Assembly (NCBI GenBank): GCA_021813875.1
Contig: JAKAJF010000056.1
Location: forward strand, 1-5,960
DNA length: 5,960 bases
Origin: a bacterium
GTDB lineage: Bacteria; Patescibacteriota; Patescibacteriia; Patescibacteriales; JAKAJF01
Direction of reading: 5' to 3'
Positions 5,469 through 5,960 of the stretch are shown here, in pieces. Made by a program: the position numbers and the translations under genes. Within the stretch, counting starts at the first letter, position 1. The number at the start of each line of letters is the position of its first letter. Under the pieces are notes generated by a model. That model did no database searches and had not been told where the DNA came from. It worked only from the letters and a program-made list of their open reading frames with translations.

Positions 5469-5834
5469 ATGGCAGAAGAAAAAAACGCACAAAACGAAAC
5501 CGTCGTCCTGCCGGAAATCAAACCGGGCATGACCATCCGCGTCTATCAGAAGATCAAAGAGTTGAATCTCAAGGGCGAGGAGAAAGAGAGAGTCCAGTAT
5601 TTTGAAGGCATGGTGATCGCCAAGAAGCATGGCAAGGAAAAAGGCGGCACCATCACTGTCAGAAAAGTGTCTGACGGCGTCGGCGTCGAGAAGATCTTCC
5701 CTTTGAATCTTCCGACCATCACCAAGATCGAGATCAAGAGGCAGGCCCGCGTCAGGCGCGCCAAGCTGAGCTTCCTGAAGACCGGTACTTTCAAGAAAAG
5801 GTTGAAAGAGGTCAAGAAGAAAGTTTCCAAATAA
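5469..5834 (+). CDS. rplS: 50S ribosomal protein L19
   Basis: This encodes 121 residues, the usual length. L19 lies at the interface of the 30S and 50S subunits and contributes to inter-subunit bridges. Family marks are PGMTIRV (19-25), ERVQYFEGMVIAKKHG (40-55), TITVRKVSDGVGVEKIFPL (61-79), ITKIEIKR and ARVRRAKLSFLK (93-104), with a Lys-rich tail. The first 14 residues are a variable acidic/polar extension. The ATG at 5469 has no Shine-Dalgarno site; it follows a T-rich tract that is also the tail of the leader hairpin. It has its own promoter and leader, separate from the glyA operon, and is followed after 23 bases by tRNA-Leu, so rplS and the tRNA may be co-transcribed. Autoregulation by L19 is known in some bacteria and is possible here, but unproven. 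Confidence 0.96.
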   Translation: MAEEKNAQNETVVLPEIKPGMTIRVYQKIKELNLKGEEKERVQYFEGMVIAKKHGKEKGGTITVRKVSDGVGVEKIFPLNLPTITKIEIKRQARVRRAKLSFLKTGTFKKRLKEVKKKVSK

Positions 5835-5837
5835 TCT

Positions 5838-5853
5838 TCACCCTTAAGGGTGA
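5838..5853. repeat. 16-base perfect palindrome between rplS and tRNA-Leu
   Basis: TCACCCTTAAGGGTGA is its own reverse complement. As RNA it can form a 6-bp stem (UCACCC/GGGUGA) with a UUAA loop. No T run follows, so it is not a standard terminator; it ends four bases before the tRNA 5' end and may mark the border of a processed transcript. Confidence 0.5.
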
Positions 5854-5857
5854 GCTT

Positions 5858-5941
5858 GGGCGAGTGGTGAAATTGGTATACACGCAAGCTTGAGGTGCTT
5901 GTGGGAGCGATCCCGTGGAGGTTCAAGTCCTCTCTCGCCCA
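5858..5941 (+). tRNA. tRNA-Leu (anticodon GAG)
   Basis: The cloverleaf is complete. The acceptor stem is GGGCGAG (5858-5864) with CTCGCCC (5934-5940), 7 bp. The D arm contains AATTGGTA. The anticodon stem is CAAGC/GCTTG (5885-5889, 5897-5901) with loop TTGAGGT and anticodon GAG at 5892-5894, reading CUC/CUU leucine codons. The long class II variable arm GGGA-GCGA-TCCC (5903-5914) has a GNRA-type loop. The T arm is GGAGG/CCTCT with loop TTCAAGT (5922-5928). The discriminator base is A5941, as required for Leu. The next bases are CCC, so the 3' CCA is not encoded and must be added by CCA transferase. Confidence 0.96.
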
Positions 5942-5953
5942 CCCGTTTTCGGG
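5942..5953 (+). terminator. Short GC hairpin after the tRNA, cut by the window end
   Basis: CCCG (5942-5945) pairs with CGGG (5950-5953) around TTTT. It directly follows the tRNA discriminator and may be part of a trailer processing signal or a terminator. The window ends before any T tract could be seen, so the call is tentative. Confidence 0.25.
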
Positions 5954-5960
5954 AGGGCGC

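Noticed and set aside
5546..5926. 126-residue - strand open frame over rplS and the tRNA
   Set aside because: It crosses a clear tRNA gene and an obvious L19 gene on the opposite strand, so it is a shadow.

Overview
The window is a compact bacterial chromosome segment of moderately high GC. It carries mostly housekeeping genes for translation, RNA modification, nucleotide metabolism and one-carbon metabolism. The mix suggests a candidate-phyla (Patescibacteria/Parcubacteria-like) genome assembled from a metagenome: an Elp3-type tRNA acetyltransferase C-terminus, an archaeal-type cytidylate kinase, a divergent FolD, a short L19, AT-rich starts without Shine-Dalgarno sites, and a tRNA without encoded CCA. 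This placement is inference from gene content. TGA ends the Elp3 frame at the expected family C-terminus, so TGA is read as stop, not as Gly (code 25).

Left part (1-1240, + strand). An open frame enters from the left edge. It starts as the hydrophobic N-terminus of a type IV pilin/type II secretion pseudopilin-like protein and changes, in frame near 233-260, into the C-terminal acetyltransferase half of Elp3. The radical SAM half is missing. This is either a real rearrangement or a chimeric contig. A small charged protein follows, translationally coupled through an ATGA overlap. A hairpin with flanking A and T runs ends this unit and the convergent gene on the - strand.

Middle (1236-1666). 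A - strand gene encodes a small protein with two CxxC pairs, one of them in a DnaJ-like CxxCxGxG context. A 74-base AT-rich divergent region then holds a plausible promoter for the next operon.

Operon 1667-5362 (+ strand). glyA, folD, an RluA-family pseudouridine synthase and an archaeal-type cytidylate kinase follow with spacings of 4, -14 and 1 base. GlyA makes 5,10-methylene-THF from serine, and FolD converts it to methenyl- and formyl-THF for purine and formyl-methionine synthesis. The other two genes serve rRNA modification and CTP/dCTP supply. FolD is unusual: it has a Cys/His-rich insertion near the N-terminus and its NADP-binding motif is eroded.

Right part (5363-5960, + strand). A consensus-like promoter, with a 12-base palindrome in its spacer, precedes an attenuator-like hairpin and rplS (ribosomal protein L19). 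A 16-base palindrome, tRNA-Leu(GAG) and the start of another hairpin close the window. I see no CRISPR array, insertion sequence or defence system. The parts worth a second look are the pseudopilin-Elp3 junction, the FolD insertion and cofactor site, and the rplS leader.
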